Source: Serratia nevei (GTDB lineage: Bacteria > Pseudomonadota > Gammaproteobacteria > Enterobacterales > Enterobacteriaceae). Taken from it: a stretch of 64,000 nucleotides of DNA. A program made the position numbers and the translations under genes. The notes below the pieces were generated by a model, which had not been told where the DNA came from, made no database searches, and was given only the letters and a program-made list of their open reading frames with translations. How positions within the stretch are numbered: position 1 is the first letter of the stretch; each line of letters starts with the position of its first letter. Below are positions 26,485 through 37,768 of this stretch, piece by piece. The stretch is from positions 868,001 through 932,000 of the forward strand of contig NZ_CP149940.1 of NCBI RefSeq assembly GCF_037948395.1. Direction: 5' to 3'.

Positions 26485-28941
26485 TTAAGCCGCTTCGGTC
26501 TGCTGTTGGCGCTTAGACTGCGCCGCCGGCTTTTCCGGCTTGGCGGCCGCCAGCGCATCCGGCGCAAAGTCGTCCACGTTGATGGAGCGCAGACGGCTCT
26601 CTTCGGCTTTCACCAGAATTTTCGCTTCGTCGGCGCTGATCTTGCCTTCTTCCAGCGCGCGTTCCGCCAAACGATCCAGACGGGTGAACGGCAGGTTTTT
26701 GCCGGCCGCCTTGCACAGACGTTCGTGAATCGGCTCGGCGGCCATCACGTCGGCCAGCGCCGCTTCCAGCAGGCCGATTGGGTTATGTTCGCTCGGCGTC
26801 AGGTACTGGCCGCGCCCCAGACGGCTGCGGGTGGCGGAAGGTACCTGCAGGATCTTGGCCAACTGGTGATCCAGACGATCGGACGGTGCGGTATGCACAC
26901 GGCCGAGCGGGAAGACCACGAAGCGCATCGCGCCGGCGATAAAGCGGTTCGGGAAGTTACGCAGCAGGTCATCCAGCGCCTGTTCGGCTTTATGCAGGCT
27001 GTCTTGCACGCCCCAATGCACCAGCGGAAGATCTTCTTTCTGACGGCCTTCGTCGTCAAAGCGTTTCAGCACGGCGGAAGCCAAATACATCTGGCTGAGG
27101 ATGTCCCCCAGGCGAGCGGAGATACGCTCGCGGCGCTTCAGGCTACCGCCCAGCACGCCCATGGAAACGTCCGACAGCAACGCCAGGTTGGCGCTCAGGC
27201 GGTTCAATTGCTGATAGTAACGACGGGTCGCGTCCTTGGTCGGCGTGGCGCTGGTGCGGCCGTTGGTCAGGCCCAGCCAGAAGCTGCGTACCTTGTTGCT
27301 GCCAACGTGGCCCAGATGGCCGAACAGCGATTTATCGAAGGCGTTCAGATCGTTGCTCTGCGCCGCCGCCATTTCATCCAGCACATAAGGATGGCAGCGG
27401 ATCGCGCCTTGACCGAAGATCATCATGGTGCGGGTCAGGATGTTCGCGCCTTCCACCGTGATGGCGATCGGTGCGCCCTGATAGGCGCGAGCCAGGAAGT
27501 TGGATTCGCCGAGCATGATGCCTTTACCGCCGGCGATGTCCATGGCGTCAACGATCGACTGCTGGCCGCGGTGCGTACAGTGGTATTTGACGATGGCCGA
27601 CAGCACGGCCGGCTTCTCGCCCTGCACCAGCGCATAGGTGATCAGCGAAGCGGCGGCGTCCATCACATAGGTGTTGCCGGCGATGCGCGCCAACGGCTCT
27701 TCGATCCCTTCCATCTTGCCGATGGAGATCTTGAACTGACGGCGAATGTGCGCGTAGGCACCGGTCGCCAGGGCGATGGATTTCAGGCTGCCGGTAGAGT
27801 TGGACGGCAGGGTGATGCCGCGACCGACCGACAGACACTCAACCAGCATGCGCCAGCCCTGGCCGGCCATTTTCGGGCCGCCGATGATGTAATCGATCGG
27901 GACGAACACGTCGGTGCCGCGGGTCGGGCCGTTTTGGAACGGCACGTTCAGCGGGAAGTGGCGGTTGCCGATTTCCACGCCCGGCGTGCTGGTCGGGATC
28001 AGCGCACAGGTGATGCCCGGGGATTCGTTGTCGCTCAGCAGGCGGTTCGGGTCATGCAATTTGAACGCCAGGCCCAGTACGGTGGCGACCGGCGCCAGCG
28101 TGATGTAGCGCTTGTTCCAGGTCAGGCGCATGCCCAGCACCTGTTTGCCCTGCCAGTCGCCCATGCACACGGTGCCGACGTCCGGAATGGCGCCGGCATC
28201 GGAGCCCGCTTCCGGGCTGGTCAGCGCGAAGCAAGGGATCTCGTCGCCGCGCGCCAGGCCCGGCAGATAGTGGTTTTTCTGTTCTTCGGTGCCGTAGTGC
28301 TGCAGCAGTTCGCCCGGGCCGAGGGAGTTCGGCACGCCGACGGTGATCGCCAGGATACCGGAAACGCCGGCCAGTTTTTGCAGCACCATCGCCTGAGCAT
28401 AAGGAGAGAATTCCAGACCGCCGTACTCTTTCTTGATGATCATCGCGAAGAAACGGTGTTCTTTCAGGTACGCCCAGAGTTCAGGCGGCAGATCGGCCAG
28501 TTCGTGGGTGATCTGGAAGTCGTTGGCCATGCGGCAGGCTTCTTCCACCGGGCCGTCGATAAACGCCTGCTCTTCTTCCGTCAGGCGCGGTTTCGGGTAG
28601 CTGTGCAGCTTGTTCCAGTCCGGCGCGCCGCGGAACAGATCGCCTTCCCACCAGGTGGTGCCGGCGTCGATCGCCTCCTTCTCGGTGGTGGACATCGGCG
28701 GCATCACCTTGCGGAAGGCGCGCAACGCCGGTGCGGAGAGCAGGGAACGGCGCAGGGAGGAAAGGTTCAGCGGCAGCAGCACGATCGCCAGCGGCAGCAA
28801 CAGCCAGAAGCTCCACAGGCCAATCGCGCCCATGGCGGCGGTGTACGCCACCAGGATCAGGCTGCTGAGGGTAAGGTTCACTCGGTGGTAGAACACCACG
28901 CCGAGGAGAGCCAGTAAAACGACAATACTAAGAACCATCAT
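26485..28941 (-). CDS. fadE: Acyl-CoA dehydrogenase FadE
   Basis: FAD-dependent enzyme of the first beta-oxidation step, making trans-2-enoyl-CoA. At 818 residues it has the size of the enterobacterial FadE class. The N-terminus has two hydrophobic stretches (about residues 3-60) that would tether it to the membrane, then the acyl-CoA dehydrogenase domain with [29 protein letters not shown] and [19 protein letters not shown], and a DUF1974 C-terminal domain. A second ATG directly follows the first. A FadR site lies 19 bases upstream of the start. The lysozyme inhibitor gene ivy, next door in E. coli, is absent. Confidence 0.97.
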   Translation of the reverse strand: MMVLSIVVLLALLGVVFYHRVNLTLSSLILVAYTAAMGAIGLWSFWLLLPLAIVLLPLNLSSLRRSLLSAPALRAFRKVMPPMSTTEKEAIDAGTTWWEGDLFRGAPDWNKLHSYPKPRLTEEEQAFIDGPVEEACRMANDFQITHELADLPPELWAYLKEHRFFAMIIKKEYGGLEFSPYAQAMVLQKLAGVSGILAITVGVPNSLGPGELLQHYGTEEQKNHYLPGLARGDEIPCFALTSPEAGSDAGAIPDVGTVCMGDWQGKQVLGMRLTWNKRYITLAPVATVLGLAFKLHDPNRLLSDNESPGITCALIPTSTPGVEIGNRHFPLNVPFQNGPTRGTDVFVPIDYIIGGPKMAGQGWRMLVECLSVGRGITLPSNSTGSLKSIALATGAYAHIRRQFKISIGKMEGIEEPLARIAGNTYVMDAAASLITYALVQGEKPAVLSAIVKYHCTHRGQQSIVDAMDIAGGKGIMLGESNFLARAYQGAPIAITVEGANILTRTMMIFGQGAIRCHPYVLDEMAAAQSNDLNAFDKSLFGHLGHVGSNKVRSFWLGLTNGRTSATPTKDATRRYYQQLNRLSANLALLSDVSMGVLGGSLKRRERISARLGDILSQMYLASAVLKRFDDEGRQKEDLPLVHWGVQDSLHKAEQALDDLLRNFPNRFIAGAMRFVVFPLGRVHTAPSDRLDHQLAKILQVPSATRSRLGRGQYLTPSEHNPIGLLEAALADVMAAEPIHERLCKAAGKNLPFTRLDRLAERALEEGKISADEAKILVKAEESRLRSINVDDFAPDALAAAKPEKPAAQSKRQQQTEAA

Positions 28942-28959
28942 AAGAAGCTCCGAAGTAGT

Positions 28960-28976
28960 AAGAGGTCTGACCTGTT
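28960..28976. promoter_or_regulatory. FadR operator of fadE
   Basis: AAGAGGTCTGACCTGTT is a near-palindrome centred on GGTCTGACC and matches the FadR consensus AACTGGTCNGACCAGTT at most positions. It lies just upstream of fadE, where FadR represses fadE in E. coli. Confidence 0.75.
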
Positions 28977-29187
28977 GTGTGTATGTAATAGGTTTTAGTA
29001 CAAGGCAGAATTTTTATCAATGCGTTTACAGTTTAATTACAACTCAGGTCACAAACTGACAGCACCAATCATCAAAAACCTCTCCGCTTCCTTAACCGGC
29101 GCGCTGTTTGGCTGAGAATGCTTCTCGCTGTTTCCGCGATCCGGTACACTGCGGAGCGGAAGATTTGACGATAACAAGAGGTTCCTC

Positions 29188-29769
29188 ATGTACCACGACC
29201 TTATTCGCAGTGAACTGAACGAAGCGGCTGATACCCTGGCGAAATTTATCAATGACGACGCCAACATCGACGCCATCCAACGTGCGGCGGTGCTGCTGGC
29301 GGACTCCTTCAAAGCCGGCGGTAAAGTGATTTCCTGCGGCAACGGCGGTTCCCATTGCGACGCGATGCACTTCGCCGAAGAGCTGACCGGCCGCTACCGT
29401 GAAAACCGCCCGGGCTACCCGGCGATTGCCATCTCGGACGTGAGCCACCTGTCCTGCGTCAGCAACGACTTCGGCTATGAGTACGTCTTCTCTCGCTATG
29501 TGGAAGCGGTAGGCCGCGAAGGCGACGTGCTGCTGGGCATTTCCACCTCCGGCAACTCCGGCAACATCATCAAGGCCATCGACGCGGCGCGCGCCAAGGG
29601 GATGAAAGTGATCACCCTGACCGGCAAGGACGGCGGCAAGATGGCGGGTTCCGCCGATGTGGAAATTCGCGTGCCGCACTTCGGCTACGCCGACCGCATT
29701 CAGGAAATCCACATCAAAGCGATTCACATCTTGATTCAGCTGATCGAAAAAGAGATGGTTAAGGCTTGA
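29188..29769 (+). CDS. gmhA: Phosphoheptose (sedoheptulose-7-phosphate) isomerase
   Basis: First enzyme of ADP-heptose synthesis for the lipopolysaccharide inner core. The 193-residue SIS-fold protein has [23 protein letters not shown] with the zinc and active-site residues, [12 protein letters not shown] and the C-terminal [20 protein letters not shown] good Shine-Dalgarno AAGAGG precedes the start. Syntenic with E. coli gmhA (lpcA), between fadE and yafJ. Confidence 0.98.
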   Translation: MYHDLIRSELNEAADTLAKFINDDANIDAIQRAAVLLADSFKAGGKVISCGNGGSHCDAMHFAEELTGRYRENRPGYPAIAISDVSHLSCVSNDFGYEYVFSRYVEAVGREGDVLLGISTSGNSGNIIKAIDAARAKGMKVITLTGKDGGKMAGSADVEIRVPHFGYADRIQEIHIKAIHILIQLIEKEMVKA

Positions 29770-29777
29770 TAGCCTGC

Positions 29778-29832
29778 GGGGAGCTGCGGCTCCCCAAGAA
29801 TAAGACTGCGGGCGCCGCATGCTGCGCCCGCA
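29778..29832 (+). terminator. Two successive hairpins after gmhA
   Basis: GGGGAGC/GCTCCCC with loop TGCG (29778-29795) is followed by TGCGGGCG/CGCCCGCA (29807-29814 with 29825-29832). Neither has a T tract. They separate gmhA from yafJ and could protect or attenuate the transcript. Confidence 0.45.
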
Positions 29833-29866
29833 CGGCCTGTGTCAGTGTGGTTAAGGAGTGCTGGCG

Positions 29867-30670
29867 ATGTGTGAACTGCTCGGGATGAGCGCAAACGTAC
29901 CGACCGATATCTGCTTCAGCTTTACCGGCCTGGTACAGCGCGGCGGCCGCACCGGGCCGCATAAGGATGGCTGGGGCATTACCTTCTATGAAGGGAACGG
30001 CTGCCGCACATTCAAGGATCCGCAGCCGAGCTTCAACTCGCCGATCGCCCGCCTGGTGCAGGACTACCCGATCAAGTCCTGTGCGGTGGTGTCCCATATT
30101 CGCCAGGCCAACCGCGGCGAAGTGGCGCTGGAAAACACCCACCCGTTCACCCGCGAACTGTGGGGCCGCAACTGGACCTACGCGCACAACGGCCAATTGA
30201 AAGGCTACCGTCAGCTGGATACCGGCACGTTTCGCCCGGTCGGCCAGACCGACAGCGAATACGCGTTCTGCTGGCTGTTGCATCAGCTGGCGCTGAAATA
30301 CCCGCGCACCCCGAGCCAGTGGCCGGCGGTTTTCCGCTACATCGGCCTGTTGGCGAACCAGCTGCGCAAGAAAGGGGTATTCAACATGCTGTTGTCGGAC
30401 GGGCGCTTCGTGATGGCCTATTGCTCTACCAACCTGTATTGGATCACGCGCCGCGCGCCGTTCGGCAAGGCGACGCTGCTCGATCAGGATGTGGAAATCG
30501 ATTTTCAGCAGCAGACCACACCGAACGATGTGGTCACGGTGATCGCCACCCAACCGCTGACCGCCAACGAAACCTGGCACAAGATTGAGCCAGGCGAGTT
30601 CGCGTTATTTCACTTCGGTGAGCGGCTTGTTCTGAGCGAAGGGGTTGGTGTTGGGCGTCGGGCTGGCTGA
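29867..30670 (+). CDS. yafJ: Class II glutamine amidotransferase YafJ
   Basis: Glutamine amidotransferase-like protein of the YafJ/DUG3 type. The ATG at 29867 puts Cys at position 2, which becomes the N-terminal nucleophile; a GTG at 29858 would not. The 267-residue protein has [50 protein letters not shown] and [12 protein letters not shown], all class II features. The C-terminus extends past the E. coli end and its last 66 bases overlap the convergent dpaA gene. The in vivo substrate is unsettled. Confidence 0.92.
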   Translation: MCELLGMSANVPTDICFSFTGLVQRGGRTGPHKDGWGITFYEGNGCRTFKDPQPSFNSPIARLVQDYPIKSCAVVSHIRQANRGEVALENTHPFTRELWGRNWTYAHNGQLKGYRQLDTGTFRPVGQTDSEYAFCWLLHQLALKYPRTPSQWPAVFRYIGLLANQLRKKGVFNMLLSDGRFVMAYCSTNLYWITRRAPFGKATLLDQDVEIDFQQQTTPNDVVTVIATQPLTANETWHKIEPGEFALFHFGERLVLSEGVGVGRRAG

Positions 30671-31372
30671 CGCGTACTGCGTCATCTGGCCGCTGCTCAT
30701 CAACGGTTGACCCAGCACGTACTGGCCGTTGTCCACGGTCATCATCGGCGGCTGGTGGTTCTTCGCGAAGTAATCGTAGCCCGGCTTCAGCTGGCGCCAG
30801 AAGGCGATATAGCTGGATGACGCATGGCGCTTGAGGTTTTGCTCGGTCATGCGGAACGGGTAGATGCTGATGTCGACGCGGCTTTGGCCATAGGCGAAGG
30901 CGGCTTCGACGTAGCGATAGATTTCATCCATATAGGTGTTGGTCATCGCGTAACAGCCGATCGATTTACATTCGCCGTGGATCATCAGATAAGCGCCGGA
31001 ATAGCCCTGCGATTTATCGTAATCATTAGGGAAACCGATATTGATCGCCCGATAATACTTGCTGTCGGGTTTCAGATGGCGCGCGTCAACGCTATAAAAG
31101 CCTTCCGGACTTTTAAAGTCGCCTTCACGACGTTTAGGACCCAGCCCACCGGAGAAATTACAGATCGGGAACGTGTTGACCAGGCGGAATTCATTGCCCA
31201 TTTTGGCATACAATTCCAGCTTGCGTTCCTCTTTGAAGATCTGAATATAGACCGGCGAACCCAATAATTGCTGTTTAACTACCGGCGTTTCCGGTACCTG
31301 CTCGCTGGCGCTGCAGGCCGTGATCATCGGCATAGAAACAAGCATCGCAAACAACAGCGCGATTTTGCTCAT
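30605..31372 (-). CDS. dpaA: Peptidoglycan-lipoprotein amidase DpaA (YafK), YkuD fold
   Basis: Periplasmic YkuD-fold enzyme; the E. coli homologue detaches Braun lipoprotein from peptidoglycan. The 255-residue protein has an N-terminal signal with a lipobox-like ITAC (Cys20), and the catalytic motif [15 protein letters not shown] with His and Cys in place. The C-terminus is low in structure ([17 protein letters not shown]). Its 3' end overlaps yafJ by 66 bases in antiparallel orientation. Former names are YafK and LdtF. Confidence 0.9.
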   Translation of the reverse strand: MSKIALLFAMLVSMPMITACSASEQVPETPVVKQQLLGSPVYIQIFKEERKLELYAKMGNEFRLVNTFPICNFSGGLGPKRREGDFKSPEGFYSVDARHLKPDSKYYRAINIGFPNDYDKSQGYSGAYLMIHGECKSIGCYAMTNTYMDEIYRYVEAAFAYGQSRVDISIYPFRMTEQNLKRHASSSYIAFWRQLKPGYDYFAKNHQPPMMTVDNGQYVLGQPLMSSGQMTQYASASPTPNTNPFAQNKPLTEVK

Positions 31373-31925
31373 TATTATTCCTGCTTATATTTATCTGCCG
31401 GCGCAATGACGTTGGTCGGCATGCCACTGATTATTGTTTTTACTGCTGCAAAACACCGCCAGATTACCAGCGCGTTTATTTTTAGCAATACGTGATATGT
31501 ATAAAAAAACGACAAAGCTCGATAAAAGTGAAATGACCGGCAGATTTTAACGATAAGTAGTGAAAAACAGGCGAAATTTAATTGCGTTTGCTTGACCCAA
31601 GTCACGACGGAACGCAGAACAATGTTGCGAACAATGTTAATATTCCCTCTTCAATTTAACGCGCTGTGGCGATTGAAGCGGCAGGGGTTATGGCATATAA
31701 CCCGGCCGTTTTGATGGTTATTTGGCTACAGGCCGTTAACACATCGACTGTCGAGCAAACAACGGAAAGGGGGAATCAAGGGAATGCGCGTTACCCCGAT
31801 TTTTCACTGCGAGAAAGTTCATGTTGGGCGTGCCGCCATGCGCACTGCCCGGCAATCCTGGCATCGTCAGCACCCGCCTCTGGGGCCGGGCAGACGTGTA
31901 AACCAAACTACATCGTATAAATCCT
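31373..31925. other. Intergenic region dpaA/nqrA with a tandem GAACAATGTT repeat
   Basis: A 553-base divergent spacer with no believable gene. It contains the ten-base sequence GAACAATGTT twice in direct orientation (31617-31626 and 31629-31638) with only GC between, so the unit repeats every 12 bases; AACAATGTT is nearly palindromic. The nqr promoter must lie here or downstream. The last 150 bases include a C-rich stretch before nqrA. nqrA has no strong Shine-Dalgarno (TATAAATCCT before ATG). Confidence 0.6.
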
Positions 31926-33275
31926 ATGATTAAGATCAGAAAAGGGTTAGATCTGCCGATAGCCGGGGCTCCGGTTCAGGCGATCCAAGACGGCCCGAAC
32001 ATTCAGCATGTCGCCCTGCTTGGGGAAGAGTATGTCGGAATGCGTCCCTCCATGCTGGTGCAGGAAGGCGATACCGTTAAGAAAGGCCAGGCGTTGTTCG
32101 AAGATAAGAAAAACCCCGGGGTTTTCTTCACGGCTCCCGCCAGCGGCCGCATCGCCGCGATTAACCGCGGCGAACGGCGCGTATTGCAATCGGTGGTGAT
32201 TGCGCTGGAAAACGGCGGTGACGATCAGCTCGAGTTTGCGCATTACCCGCTGGGTGAGCTGGCCCAGCTGCCGCGCGAACAGGTCGAGAGTGAACTGATA
32301 GCCAGCGGCCTGTGGACCGCGCTGCGCACCCGTCCGTTCAGCAAAACGCCGAGCCCCGGCAGCGAAGCGCGCGCTATTTTCGTCACCGCGATGGATACCC
32401 AGCCGCTGGCCGCCGATCCGCAGGTGATCATCGCCGAACAGCAGGCGGCGTTCAACGCCGGGCTGCTGGTGTTGGCGCGCCTGACGACGGGCAAGGTACA
32501 CGTATGCCACGCCGCCGGTGCCTCCGTTGGCCAGCAGAGCAGCCCGCAGATCGCCTACAGCGAATTTGCCGGCCCGCACCCCGCCGGGCTGGTGGGTACG
32601 CACATTCACTTCCTGGAACCGGTCAGCCTGAAGAAAACCGTTTGGCACATCGGCTACCAGGACGTCATCGCCATCGGCACGCTGTTCACCACCGGTAAGC
32701 TCGATACCCGCCGGGTCGTGGCGCTGGCCGGGCCGCAGGTGGCGCAGCCGGCGCTGCTGCGCACCCGCCTGGGGGCCAGCCTCGAGGAGCTGACCGCCGG
32801 CCGCCTGAAAGACGGCGAGAACCGGGTGATCTCCGGTTCGGTGCTGAACGGCATGCACGCCGCCGGCCCGAACGCCTGGCTTGGCCGTTTCCACTCGCAG
32901 GTGTCGGTGCTGGAAGAAGGGCGCGACAAAGAGCTGTTCGGTTGGATCGTGCCTTCGCCGAACAAGTTCTCCATTACCCGCACCACGCTGGGCCACTTCC
33001 TGAAGAACAAACTGTTCGCCTTCTCGACTACCACTAACGGCGGCGAGCGCGCCATGGTGCCGATCGGCAACTACGAGCGGGTGATGCCGCTGGATATTCT
33101 GCCGACGCTGCTGCTGCGCGATCTGCTGGCGGGCGACAGCGACAGCGCGCAGGCGCTGGGCTGCCTGGAGCTGGACGAGGAAGATCTGGCGCTGTGCACC
33201 TTCGTTTGCCCCGGCAAGTATGAGTACGCGCCGGTGCTGCGCGAGGTGCTGACCAAGATTGAGCAGGAAGGATAA
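31926..33275 (+). CDS. nqrA: Na+-translocating NADH:quinone reductase subunit A
   Basis: Peripheral subunit of the sodium-pumping respiratory complex, on the cytoplasmic side and implicated in ubiquinone binding. The 449-residue protein starts [14 protein letters not shown] and has the biotinyl-lipoyl-like segment [22 protein letters not shown], and near the end [12 protein letters not shown]. First gene of nqrABCDEF; three bases before nqrB. Confidence 0.98.
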   Translation: MIKIRKGLDLPIAGAPVQAIQDGPNIQHVALLGEEYVGMRPSMLVQEGDTVKKGQALFEDKKNPGVFFTAPASGRIAAINRGERRVLQSVVIALENGGDDQLEFAHYPLGELAQLPREQVESELIASGLWTALRTRPFSKTPSPGSEARAIFVTAMDTQPLAADPQVIIAEQQAAFNAGLLVLARLTTGKVHVCHAAGASVGQQSSPQIAYSEFAGPHPAGLVGTHIHFLEPVSLKKTVWHIGYQDVIAIGTLFTTGKLDTRRVVALAGPQVAQPALLRTRLGASLEELTAGRLKDGENRVISGSVLNGMHAAGPNAWLGRFHSQVSVLEEGRDKELFGWIVPSPNKFSITRTTLGHFLKNKLFAFSTTTNGGERAMVPIGNYERVMPLDILPTLLLRDLLAGDSDSAQALGCLELDEEDLALCTFVCPGKYEYAPVLREVLTKIEQEG

Positions 33276-33278
33276 CCG

Positions 33279-34520
33279 ATGGGCCTGAAGAATTATTTTG
33301 AGAAGATAGAGCACCACTTCACGCCGGGCGGCAAACTGGAAAAGTGGTACCCGCTGTATGAAGCGACCACCACGGTGTTTTATACCCCCGGCACGGTGAC
33401 GCGCGGCGCTTCGCACGTGCGCGACGCCATCGATTTGAAACGTATGATGATCCTGGTGTGGCTGGCGGTATTCCCGGCGATGTTCTGGGGCATGTACAAC
33501 GTCGGCCAGCAGGCAATCCCGGCGCTGCACCATCTGTACAGCGGCGACGAGCTGCAACAGGTGCTGGCGGGCGACTGGCATTATCGCCTGGCGCAGTGGC
33601 TCGGCGCCTCGCTGGCGGCCGACGCCGGCTGGGTCAGCAAGATGGTGCTGGGCGCCTGTTACTTCCTGCCGATCTACGCCGTGGTGTTTGTCGTCGGCGG
33701 CTTCTGGGAAGTGCTGTTTGCCATTATCCGCAAGCATGAGGTCAACGAAGGCTTCTTCGTCACCTCTATCCTGTTCGCGCTGATCGTGCCGCCGACCCTG
33801 CCGCTGTGGCAGGCCGCGCTGGGCATCACCTTCGGCGTGGTGGTGGCCAAAGAGATATTCGGCGGCACCGGGCGCAACTTCCTCAACCCGGCGTTGGCCG
33901 GCCGCGCCTTCCTGTTCTTCGCCTATCCGGCGCAGATCTCCGGCGATCTGGTGTGGACCTCTGCGGACGGTTTCTCCGGCGCGACGCCGCTGGCGCAGTG
34001 GAGCGCAGGCGGGGCGCACAGCTTGAGCAACGTGGCCACCGGCCAGTCCATCAGCTGGATGGACGCCTTCCTCGGCAACATTCCCGGCTCCATCGGTGAA
34101 GTCTCCACGCTGATGATCCTGATCGGCGGGGCGATTATCCTGTTCGGCCGCGTGGCCTCCTGGCGCATCGTCGCCGGCGTAATGCTCGGCATGGTGGCTT
34201 CCGCCCTGTTGTTCAACGCCATCGGTTCCGATACCAACCCGATGTTCGCCATGCCGTGGTACTGGCATCTGGTGCTGGGCGGTTTCGCCTTCGGCATGAT
34301 CTTTATGGCGACCGACCCGGTTTCCGCCTCCTTCACCAACAAGGGGAAATGGTGGTACGGCATTCTGATCGGCGTGATGTGCGTGCTGATCCGGGTGGTC
34401 AACCCCGCCTATCCGGAAGGCATGATGCTGGCGATCCTGTTCGCCAACCTGTTCGCACCGCTGTTCGATTATCTGGTGGTGCAGGCCAACATCAAGCGGA
34501 GAAAAGCCCGTGGCGAATGA
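33279..34520 (+). CDS. nqrB: Na+-NQR subunit B
   Basis: Integral membrane subunit with riboflavin and a covalently bound FMN. Of 413 residues it has about ten membrane spans. The covalent FMN site is the Thr in [12 protein letters not shown], near residue 235, which matches the SGAT motif modified by ApbE. Its stop overlaps the nqrC start by eleven bases. Confidence 0.98.
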   Translation: MGLKNYFEKIEHHFTPGGKLEKWYPLYEATTTVFYTPGTVTRGASHVRDAIDLKRMMILVWLAVFPAMFWGMYNVGQQAIPALHHLYSGDELQQVLAGDWHYRLAQWLGASLAADAGWVSKMVLGACYFLPIYAVVFVVGGFWEVLFAIIRKHEVNEGFFVTSILFALIVPPTLPLWQAALGITFGVVVAKEIFGGTGRNFLNPALAGRAFLFFAYPAQISGDLVWTSADGFSGATPLAQWSAGGAHSLSNVATGQSISWMDAFLGNIPGSIGEVSTLMILIGGAIILFGRVASWRIVAGVMLGMVASALLFNAIGSDTNPMFAMPWYWHLVLGGFAFGMIFMATDPVSASFTNKGKWWYGILIGVMCVLIRVVNPAYPEGMMLAILFANLFAPLFDYLVVQANIKRRKARGE

Positions 34521-35304
34521 AGCGAAAAACGACGGCATCGGTAAAACGCTGCTGGTAGTGCTGCTGCTGTGTCTGGTGTGTTCAGTGGTGGTGGCGGGCT
34601 CCGCCGTCGGCCTGAAGTCCAAACAGCAGGAGCAAAAGCTGCTCGATAAGCAGCGCAATATTCTCGACGTAGCCGGCCTGTTGCAGCCGAAAATGGAGAG
34701 CGAGCAGGTCAAGCGCCTGTACAGCGAGCGCATCGAGCCGCGCCTGGTGGATCTGAACAGCGGCGAGTTTGTCGCCGGCAAGGCGGCGGCGTTCGATCTG
34801 GGCGCCGCGCTGCGCGACGACGCCAAAAGCGTGGCGCTGGCGGCGGGCGACGATCCGGCCGGCATCAAGCGCCGCAGCAATCAGGCGGAAATCTACCTGG
34901 TGCGCGATGAAAGCGGCCAGGTGAACAAGATTGTGCTGCCGGTATACGGCACCGGCCTGTGGTCGATGATGTACGCCTTCGTGGCGCTGGATAACGACGG
35001 CAACACGGTCAAGGGCATCACTTACTACGACCAGGGGGAAACCCCGGGGCTGGGTGGCGAGGTCGAGAACCCGTCCTGGCGCCAGCAGTGGGTCGGCAAA
35101 CAGCTGTTCGACGACAACGGCCAGCCGGCGATCCGCGTGGTGAAAGGCGGCGCGCGTCAGGGGGATGTGCACGGGGTGGACGGCCTGTCCGGCGCCACGC
35201 TGACCTCCAACGGCGTGCAGCATACGTTTGATTTCTGGTTGGGCGAGCACGGCTTCGGCCCGTTCCTGAAAAAAGTTCGTGAAGGAGCGCTGAAAAATGG
35301 CTGA
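34510..35304 (+). CDS. nqrC: Na+-NQR subunit C
   Basis: Subunit with one N-terminal membrane helix ([21 protein letters not shown]) and a periplasmic FMN domain; the FMN-bearing Thr is in [15 protein letters not shown] near residue 224. It uses a GTG start at 34510 inside the end of nqrB. 264 residues. Overlaps nqrD by eight bases. Confidence 0.97.
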   Translation: MANEAKNDGIGKTLLVVLLLCLVCSVVVAGSAVGLKSKQQEQKLLDKQRNILDVAGLLQPKMESEQVKRLYSERIEPRLVDLNSGEFVAGKAAAFDLGAALRDDAKSVALAAGDDPAGIKRRSNQAEIYLVRDESGQVNKIVLPVYGTGLWSMMYAFVALDNDGNTVKGITYYDQGETPGLGGEVENPSWRQQWVGKQLFDDNGQPAIRVVKGGARQGDVHGVDGLSGATLTSNGVQHTFDFWLGEHGFGPFLKKVREGALKNG

Positions 35305-35926
35305 TTCCAAAGAGATAAAGCGGGTCCTGCTGGGGCCGCTGTTCGACAATAACCCGATCGCCCTGCAGGTGCTGGGCGTTTGTTCTGCGTTGGCGGTGAC
35401 CACCAAGCTGGAGACGGCGGTGGTGATGACCATTGCGGTGACGCTGGTCACGGCGTTCTCCAGCTTCTTCATCTCGCTGATCCGTCACCATATTCCCAAC
35501 AGCGTGCGCATCATCGTGCAGATGGCGATCATCGCCTCGCTGGTGATCGTGGTCGATCAGCTGTTGCGCGCCTACGCGTTCGAGATCTCCAAGCAGCTGT
35601 CGGTGTTCGTCGGCCTTATCATCACCAACTGTATCGTGATGGGGCGCGCCGAGGCTTACGCCATGAAGTCGCCGCCGATCGAGAGCTTTATGGACGGCAT
35701 CGGCAACGGGCTGGGCTACGGGGTGATCCTGGTGCTGGTCGGTTTCCTGCGCGAGCTTATTGGCTCCGGCAAGCTGTTCGGCGTCCCGGTGCTGGAAACG
35801 GTGCAGAACGGCGGTTGGTATCAGCCGAACGGCCTGTTCCTGCTGGCGCCGAGCGCGTTCTTCATCATCGGCCTGCTGATCTGGGTGCTGCGCACCCTGA
35901 AGCCGGCGCAGATCGAAAAGGAGTAA
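35297..35926 (+). CDS. nqrD: Na+-NQR subunit D
   Basis: Integral membrane subunit of 209 residues, about six spans, paralogous to NqrE; the pair holds an intramembrane Fe-S cluster. The conserved half-channel motif with Cys is in [24 protein letters not shown] precedes the start within nqrC. Confidence 0.98.
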   Translation: MADSKEIKRVLLGPLFDNNPIALQVLGVCSALAVTTKLETAVVMTIAVTLVTAFSSFFISLIRHHIPNSVRIIVQMAIIASLVIVVDQLLRAYAFEISKQLSVFVGLIITNCIVMGRAEAYAMKSPPIESFMDGIGNGLGYGVILVLVGFLRELIGSGKLFGVPVLETVQNGGWYQPNGLFLLAPSAFFIIGLLIWVLRTLKPAQIEKE

Positions 35927-35932
35927 AGGCCG

Positions 35933-36529
35933 ATGGAACACTATATCAGCCTGTTTGTGCGCGCGGTGTTCGTTGAGAACATGGCGCTGGCGTTCTTCCT
36001 CGGGATGTGTACCTTCCTGGCGGTGTCGAAGAAGGTCTCGACCGCCTTTGGCCTGGGCATCGCGGTGACCATCGTGCTCGGCATTTCGGTGCCGGTGAAC
36101 AACCTGGTCTACAACCTGATCCTGCGCGACGGCGCGCTGGTGGAAGGCGTCGATCTGAGCTTCCTCAACTTCATCACCTTCATCGGCGTGATCGCGGCGC
36201 TGGTGCAGATTTTGGAGATGATCCTCGATCGCTTCTTCCCGTCGCTGTATAACGCGCTCGGCATCTTCCTGCCGCTCATCACCGTGAACTGCGCCATCTT
36301 CGGCGGCGTGTCCTTCATGGTGCAGCGCGACTACAACTTCGCCGAATCGGTGGTGTACGGCATCGGCTCCGGCACCGGCTGGATGCTGGCGATCGTCGCC
36401 ATGGCGGGGATCCGCGAAAAACTCAAGTATGCCAACGTGCCGGCGGGACTGCGCGGCCTGGGCATTACCTTTATCACCACCGGACTGATGGCGCTGGGCT
36501 TCATGTCCTTCTCCGGTGTTCAGTTGTAA
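35933..36529 (+). CDS. nqrE: Na+-NQR subunit E
   Basis: Integral membrane partner of NqrD, 198 residues with about six spans. Cluster cysteines lie in [12 protein letters not shown] and [12 protein letters not shown]. Six bases after nqrD. Confidence 0.98.
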   Translation: MEHYISLFVRAVFVENMALAFFLGMCTFLAVSKKVSTAFGLGIAVTIVLGISVPVNNLVYNLILRDGALVEGVDLSFLNFITFIGVIAALVQILEMILDRFFPSLYNALGIFLPLITVNCAIFGGVSFMVQRDYNFAESVVYGIGSGTGWMLAIVAMAGIREKLKYANVPAGLRGLGITFITTGLMALGFMSFSGVQL

Positions 36530-36544
36530 AGGCGGGAAGAATTT

Positions 36545-37768
36545 ATGGAAATTATTTTAGGCGTAGCAATGTTCACCACCATCGTGATGGTGCTGGTATT
36601 GCTGATCCTGTTCGCCAAATCGAAGCTGGTGAACACCGGCGACATCGCGGTGGAGATCAACGGCGATTTGGATAAGAGCTTCCATGCGCCGGCGGGCGAC
36701 AAGCTGCTCAACGTGCTCTCCAGCCAGGGAATTTTCGTCTCCTCGGCTTGCGGCGGCGGCGGTTCCTGCGGCCAGTGCCGGGTGGTGATCAAAGAGGGCG
36801 GCGGCGATATCCTGCCGACCGAGCTCTCGCACATCAACAAGCGCGAAGCAAAAGAGGGTTGCCGCCTGGCGTGCCAGGTGAACGTGAAGCAGAACCTGAA
36901 GATCGAGCTGCCGGAAGAGATCTTCGGCGTGAAGAAATGGGAGTGCGAGGTTATCTCCAACGATAACAAAGCCACCTTTATCAAAGAGCTGAAGCTGAAG
37001 ATCCCCGATGGCGAAGACGTGCCGTTCCGCGCGGGCGGTTTCATCCAGATCGAAGCCCCGGCGCACGACATCAGCTACGCCGACTTCGACGTGCCGCAGG
37101 AGTATCGCGGCGACTGGGACAAGTTCAACCTGTTCCGCTACCGCTCGACGGTGAACGACACCACGGTGCGCGCCTACTCGATGGCCAACTACCCGGAAGA
37201 GAAGGGCATCATCATGCTCAACGTGCGTATCGCCACGCCGCCGCCAAACAACCCGGACGTGCCGCCGGGCATCATGTCTTCCTATATCTGGTCGCTGAAG
37301 GCGGGTGACAAGGTGACCATCTCCGGGCCATTCGGCGAGTTCTTCGCCAAGGAAACCGACGCCGAAATGATCTTCATCGGCGGCGGCGCGGGCATGGCGC
37401 CGATGCGTTCGCACATCTTCGATCAGCTCAAGCGCCTGAACTCGAAGCGCAAGATCACCTTCTGGTACGGCGCGCGTTCGCTGCGCGAGATGTTCTATGA
37501 AGACGACTTCAACCAGCTGCAGGCGGAGAACGACAACTTCACCTGGCACGTGGCGCTGTCGGATCCGCAGCCGGAAGATAACTGGACCGGCTACACCGGC
37601 TTTATCCATAATGTCCTGCTGGAGAACTACCTGAGGAATCACCCGGCGCCGGAGGACTGCGAGTTTTACATGTGCGGGCCGCCGATGATGAACGCTGCGG
37701 TGATCAAGATGCTGAAAGATCTGGGCGTCGAAGACGAAAACATCATGCTGGATGACTTTGGTGGCTAA
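36545..37768 (+). CDS. nqrF: Na+-NQR subunit F (NADH-oxidising subunit)
   Basis: Entry point of electrons: one N-terminal helix, a 2Fe-2S ferredoxin domain with [14 protein letters not shown] and a fourth Cys in CRLAC, then a ferredoxin-reductase domain with [11 protein letters not shown] (FAD), [15 protein letters not shown] (NADH) and [14 protein letters not shown]. 407 residues, ending in the conserved LDDFGG. Confidence 0.99.
   Translation: MEIILGVAMFTTIVMVLVLLILFAKSKLVNTGDIAVEINGDLDKSFHAPAGDKLLNVLSSQGIFVSSACGGGGSCGQCRVVIKEGGGDILPTELSHINKREAKEGCRLACQVNVKQNLKIELPEEIFGVKKWECEVISNDNKATFIKELKLKIPDGEDVPFRAGGFIQIEAPAHDISYADFDVPQEYRGDWDKFNLFRYRSTVNDTTVRAYSMANYPEEKGIIMLNVRIATPPPNNPDVPPGIMSSYIWSLKAGDKVTISGPFGEFFAKETDAEMIFIGGGAGMAPMRSHIFDQLKRLNSKRKITFWYGARSLREMFYEDDFNQLQAENDNFTWHVALSDPQPEDNWTGYTGFIHNVLLENYLRNHPAPEDCEFYMCGPPMMNAAVIKMLKDLGVEDENIMLDDFGG

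Noticed and set aside
26467..28917. 816-codon open frame antisense to fadE
   Set aside because: Mirror of the fadE coding region, His/Gln/Arg-rich, no family.
31268..31920. Three short frames of 75-84 codons in the dpaA/nqrA spacer
   Set aside because: None has a ribosome binding site or recognisable product; they overlap each other and the repeat region.
31947..34880. 977-codon open frame antisense to nqrA-nqrB-nqrC
   Set aside because: It spans three functional genes on the other strand with the composition of a shadow frame.
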